The position numbers and the translations under genes are program-made. A DNA stretch of 8,024 nt from Chroococcidiopsidaceae cyanobacterium CP_BM_RX_35 (lineage in GTDB: Bacteria > Cyanobacteriota > Cyanobacteriia > Cyanobacteriales > Chroococcidiopsidaceae). Each line of letters begins with the position of its first letter. Position 1 is the first letter of the stretch. The stretch spans positions 1 to 8,024 of the forward strand of contig JAFAVL010000779.1 in assembly GCA_019242465.1 (NCBI GenBank), read 5' to 3'. Of the stretch, positions 4,528-8,024 are shown piece after piece. The notes under the pieces were generated by a model that saw only the letters and a program-made list of their open reading frames with translations, was not told where the DNA came from and did no database searches.

Positions 4528-7500
4528 GTGATTGCCTTACCTGGAGTTGCTATCCAAAGAAAAATCTATGAGAGTCCAGCGTCGCTGGTCTATCGAGGAA
4601 CCAGAGTGCAGGATGAGCGGGCGATTGTCATCAAACTGCTCAAGCAAGATTACCCCTCTCCGCAAGAACTGACCCGCTACAGACAGGAATATGAAATTAC
4701 CCATTCCCTCAACCTGGAAGGTGTGGTCAAGGCATACAGTCAGCAAGACTATCAGCGCACCCTGGTTATTTTATTAGAGGATTTTGGCGGAGAGTCACTG
4801 GAGTATTGGATACACAATCGTCCGGACTTCTGCCCTATGTCCTTATCTATGTTTATGCGGCTTGCGCTCAACATCACCGACATTCTGGGTAAAGTTCATG
4901 CCGCTAAGATCATTCACAAAGATATCAACCCTGGAAACATCGTCCTCAATTTGAAGACTGGCGTTGTCAAGATCATTGACTTTGGGCTTGCCATCCGATT
5001 TAATCGCACGAATCCGACCTTCAAAAGTCCCCACGTGTTAGAAGGCACCCTTGCCTATTTGTCTCCAGAGCAAACTGGGCGGATGAATCGTTTGCTGGAT
5101 TACCGCAGCGATTTTTACTCGCTCGGTATGACATTCTACGAACTGCTAACCGGACAGTTGCCGTTTCCCACAACGGACATGCTTGAGCTAGTCCATTGTC
5201 ATATTGCCCAACAGCCTGTTCCGCCTCATGAGTTGAATGCAGCGATTCCCAAAATAGTTTCAGATATCATTCTGAAACTGATGGCGAAAAATGCAGAAGA
5301 TCGCTATCAGAGTGCCTGGGGCATCAAAGCAGATTTAGAACTCTGTGCTCATCAATTAGAAGCAAACAGTCAAATTGATCACATCCAACTAGGTCTTCAA
5401 GACGTTTCGGAGCAGTTTCAAATTCCCCAAAAACTGTATGGACGCGAAGCGGAGATTAGAGCATTATTAGCGGCGTTTGACCAAGTAGCAGGAACCGGGA
5501 ATAAAGGAAATTCTCACAACGTCGAAATGATGTTGGTGGCTGGCTATGCTGGCGTTGGCAAATCAGCCTTGGTGCAGGAACTCTACAAGCCTATTACTGC
5601 AAAGCGCGGCTATTTTATATCTGGTAAATTTGATCAACTTCAGCGTAATATTCCCTATAGGGCGATTGTCGATGCCCTACGAAAATTGGTGCGGCAACTG
5701 TTGGGTGAACCTGATGAGCAAGTGCAAGAATGGCGATCGCGCCTACTCACGGCTTTGGGAAGTAACGGGCAAATCATTATTGATGTGATCCCAGAAGTTG
5801 AGTTGATTACTGGCAAGCAGCCATCCGTACCAGAAGTGGGAGCCGCGGAAGCTCAGAATCGTTTCAATCGCGTCTTTGGGCAGTTTATCCGAGTGTTTTG
5901 TTCCAAGGAGCATCCGCTAGTGATCTTCTTAGACGATTTGCAGTGGATAGACTCCGCCACGCTCAAGCTAATCGAACTGATGCTGCTGGATGAGCAGACT
6001 CAATATCTATTTCTAATTGGAGCCTATCGAGATAATGAAGTCAATTCAACGCATCCATTGGTACTAACGCTCTTGAGGCTGCGACAAAAAGGGGCAGAGA
6101 TCCAGGAGATTGTCCTGGCACCTTTAACGCTGGAGCCGTTGAGTCAGTTGATTGCTGAGACGCTTCATCGGGATGCTGAAACCGTCTGTGCTCTGGCCCA
6201 GCTGGTGCTGCGGAAAACGGAGGGCAATCCTTTCTTTGTCGGCGAATTTTTGAGAATGCTGTATAGCGAAAGTCTGTTGAGTTTTGATGGGTCACACTTA
6301 AGCTGGCGGTGGAACATTGCTCAGATTGAAGCCCAAAACATCACCGATAATGTGGTTGAGTTGATGCTCTTAAAGCTGAAGAAACTACCAGAAGAAACCC
6401 AGCAAATTCTCCGCTTAGCCGCTTGTGTCGGAGCTGAATTTGATTTAGATACGTTAGCGATCGTGTATGAGACATCGCCTAAAACGGTTTTTCAGGATTT
6501 ACGACCAGCGGTACAAGAAGGATTCATTCAACCCCTGTCTGAATTAGATGAGGACTTGTTGGTTCAAGAGTATAAGTTCTTACATGACCGAGTACAGCAA
6601 GCCGCTTATGCTTTGATTCCTGAAGATCAAAAGCAAGTCACGCACTACTCTATTGGACAACTGCTGCTGGGCAAGCTCTCTGAGGTCGAACAAAGTGAGA
6701 TGCTGTTTGATATTGTCAACCACATCAACTTCGGTCAATCCCTTCTGACACAGAAAGATGAAAAAGAGAAAATAGCACGACTCAACTTGGCTGCCGCTCA
6801 AAAAGCTATCTCCTCTACAGCCTATGAAGCCGCGATTCGGTATCTTGAGACGGGCATTGGCTTGCTCGACGAAGAGGCTTGGGTGAGTCAGTACGACCTG
6901 ATGTTCAACCTATATCGTACGCTCTCCGCAGCACAGTTGAGCAATGCTAGCTATGAGCAATTAAGCGCCACAACCAAGGTTGCTTTAGAGCACATTGATT
7001 CTGCCGTCGATCGCGCAGATATTCGTGTTTTTCAAATCACTCAATATACCCTACAAGGCGAATGTGAGGAAGCAGTTCAAACAGGTCTGATCGGATTGCA
7101 TGAGCTTGGCATTGAGATTAAGGGCAAAAATTTGACAAGACTAGTCCGTGAAGAGTTTGCTGCTGTTGCCAAAAGCTTAGAAAATCGCTCAATTTCCTCA
7201 CTCTTAACTTTACCAACAGTGAGCGATCCGGTCATTCAAGCAATGATTAAATTGATCGTTGTAGATATATCAGCATACATTACGGCTAATATTGAACTTT
7301 ACAGCTTTGTCAGTTTAAGAGTAGTTCGTCTTTCCATTGAACATGGAAATATTGCTGAGTCTATTAAGGCTTATGCAAACTATGGTCTTCTTCTAGGCTT
7401 GATGGAAGGGCAATACCAACGAGGCTATGAGTTTGCAGATTTAGCTGTGCAGCTTAGCTACAAGCTAAACAGTAAATCTCAGCAGTGTAAGGCTGAGATG

Positions 7501-8024
7501 TTGTTTGGAGGCTGGATTCACGTTTGGTCAAAACCTATAGCAGGGGCAGCCACGATCAATTACAAAGGTTTTCTGGCAAGCATGGAGTCGGGAAATGTTC
7601 AATTTGCATCCTATAACTTGTTGGGTAACATTTTTAATCGCTTATTTCAAGGAGAAAATTTAACAACTGTTGCAGAAGACAACGAAAAATATCAGTTGGT
7701 GGCGGAGCAGATTCAGGACGAGCTTTCAAAGGTGGCATTGGCTGGAACTAAATTTTTTATAGTAAAACTTGCTTTAGGGCAAGCGGCACAGGAACACGCT
7801 CAATTGCTCAGGGAGACAGAAAAAATAGTTCATCAGGGTGAAACCTCACAAATACGGTTTTCAATTTGTCTTTATTACATCCTCAGAATGCATCTTTCCT
7901 GTTTAACAGCAGATTTTGAGCAAGGATACCATTATTTCGTTGAAGCGGGAAAGATCTTAAATTCCGTCATAGGATTTACAATCTATAGCGGTTATTTCTA
8001 CTATGGTTCTCTGATTCTACTCAA
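4528..8024 (+). CDS. Ser/Thr kinase-AAA ATPase signalling protein (likely also histidine kinase), 5' part
   Basis: The open frame runs from GTG 4528 past the window end: 1165 complete codons, no stop. Residues about 9-275 are a Hanks-type kinase: Lys36 in AIVIKLL (ATP lysine), HKDINPGN (130-137) with catalytic Asp132 and Asn137, IDFGLA with Asp151, then GTLAYLSPEQTGRMNR and DYRSDFYSLGMTFYELLTG. The glycine loop is replaced by YESPASLVYRG, as is usual in this family. Residues about 300-650 are an AAA_16/STAND-like ATPase: LYGRE (303-307), Walker A GYAGVGKS (339-346, Lys345) and Walker B VIFLDDLQW (Asp469 and Asp470). A long helical, TPR-like region follows. Known proteins with this order continue into GAF, HisKA and HATPase domains and total some 1800-2000 residues; that part lies outside the window. 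Its role is cytoplasmic signal integration; the stimulus is unknown. It stands alone after the IS cluster, with its own ribosome site. Confidence 0.95.
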   Translation, partial: MIALPGVAIQRKIYESPASLVYRGTRVQDERAIVIKLLKQDYPSPQELTRYRQEYEITHSLNLEGVVKAYSQQDYQRTLVILLEDFGGESLEYWIHNRPDFCPMSLSMFMRLALNITDILGKVHAAKIIHKDINPGNIVLNLKTGVVKIIDFGLAIRFNRTNPTFKSPHVLEGTLAYLSPEQTGRMNRLLDYRSDFYSLGMTFYELLTGQLPFPTTDMLELVHCHIAQQPVPPHELNAAIPKIVSDIILKLMAKNAEDRYQSAWGIKADLELCAHQLEANSQIDHIQLGLQDVSEQFQIPQKLYGREAEIRALLAAFDQVAGTGNKGNSHNVEMMLVAGYAGVGKSALVQELYKPITAKRGYFISGKFDQLQRNIPYRAIVDALRKLVRQLLGEPDEQVQEWRSRLLTALGSNGQIIIDVIPEVELITGKQPSVPEVGAAEAQNRFNRVFGQFIRVFCSKEHPLVIFLDDLQWIDSATLKLIELMLLDEQTQYLFLIGAYRDNEVNSTHPLVLTLLRLRQKGAEIQEIVLAPLTLEPLSQLIAETLHRDAETVCALAQLVLRKTEGNPFFVGEFLRMLYSESLLSFDGSHLSWRWNIAQIEAQNITDNVVELMLLKLKKLPEETQQILRLAACVGAEFDLDTLAIVYETSPKTVFQDLRPAVQEGFIQPLSELDEDLLVQEYKFLHDRVQQAAYALIPEDQKQVTHYSIGQLLLGKLSEVEQSEMLFDIVNHINFGQSLLTQKDEKEKIARLNLAAAQKAISSTAYEAAIRYLETGIGLLDEEAWVSQYDLMFNLYRTLSAAQLSNASYEQLSATTKVALEHIDSAVDRADIRVFQITQYTLQGECEEAVQTGLIGLHELGIEIKGKNLTRLVREEFAAVAKSLENRSISSLLTLPTVSDPVIQAMIKLIVVDISAYITANIELYSFVSLRVVRLSIEHGNIAESIKAYANYGLLLGLMEGQYQRGYEFADLAVQLSYKLNSKSQQCKAEMLFGGWIHVWSKPIAGAATINYKGFLASMESGNVQFASYNLLGNIFNRLFQGENLTTVAEDNEKYQLVAEQIQDELSKVALAGTKFFIVKLALGQAAQEHAQLLRETEKIVHQGETSQIRFSICLYYILRMHLSCLTADFEQGYHYFVEAGKILNSVIGFTIYSGYFYYGSLILL
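5733..5740. repeat. HIP1 octamer GCGATCGC
   Basis: Second copy of the cyanobacterial HIP1 palindrome, inside the kinase-ATPase gene. Together with 941-948 it supports a cyanobacterial origin. Confidence 0.8.

Noticed and set aside
4537..6801. Several short frames in other registers inside the kinase-ATPase gene
   Set aside because: All lie within one long, domain-rich frame and show no independent signatures.
1..8024. CRISPR array, rRNA or phage structural genes
   Set aside because: I saw no regularly spaced direct repeats, rRNA-like sequence or phage structural signatures.

Overview
The window looks like cyanobacterial chromosome. Two copies of the HIP1 octamer GCGATCGC are present (941-948 and 5733-5740). 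There is a DUF2887/Rpn-type nuclease gene with a DUF4351 tail, a protein type very common in cyanobacteria, and one end of a giant Ser/Thr-kinase/AAA-ATPase signalling protein of the kind found in filamentous cyanobacteria. The genus cannot be fixed from the sequence alone.

Layout. (1) Positions 1-1055, + strand: the 3' end of an AlkB-like 2-oxoglutarate/Fe(II) dioxygenase gene overlaps the start of an intact Rpn/DUF2887 PD-(D/E)XK nuclease gene by an ATGA stop/start. (2) 1174-1245: tRNA-Lys(CUU), followed at once by a frameshifted copy of the 3' end of the Rpn gene (about 1252-1415). (3) 1418-4317: an accumulation of insertion sequences. In order these are a dead IS6-type element (left terminal repeat present; transposase broken by a TGA codon and a later frameshift; right end missing), a reverse-strand C-terminal scrap of an IS5/IS4-like transposase, an apparently intact ISKra4-like element with 23-bp perfect terminal inverted repeats, a short unassigned spacer holding a perfect hairpin, and a reverse-strand N-terminal scrap of an ISAs1-type transposase. 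(4) 4528-8024, + strand: a very long open frame beginning with a GTG start and a good ribosome binding site. It encodes an N-terminal protein kinase, an AAA_16-type ATPase and a helical/TPR-like region, and runs off the window. By family precedent it should continue into GAF and histidine kinase domains.

How the parts relate. The AlkB-like and Rpn-like genes are probably co-transcribed and translationally coupled, joining alkylation repair to a nuclease. The IS cluster separates this tRNA-linked unit from the signalling gene and has been built by several insertions and deletions. Only the ISKra4-like element looks potentially functional. I found no CRISPR array, riboswitch or clearly new multi-gene system. 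The most interesting signals are the AlkB-Rpn coupling, possible C-terminal-only Rpn products, and the tRNA-flanking Rpn duplication.
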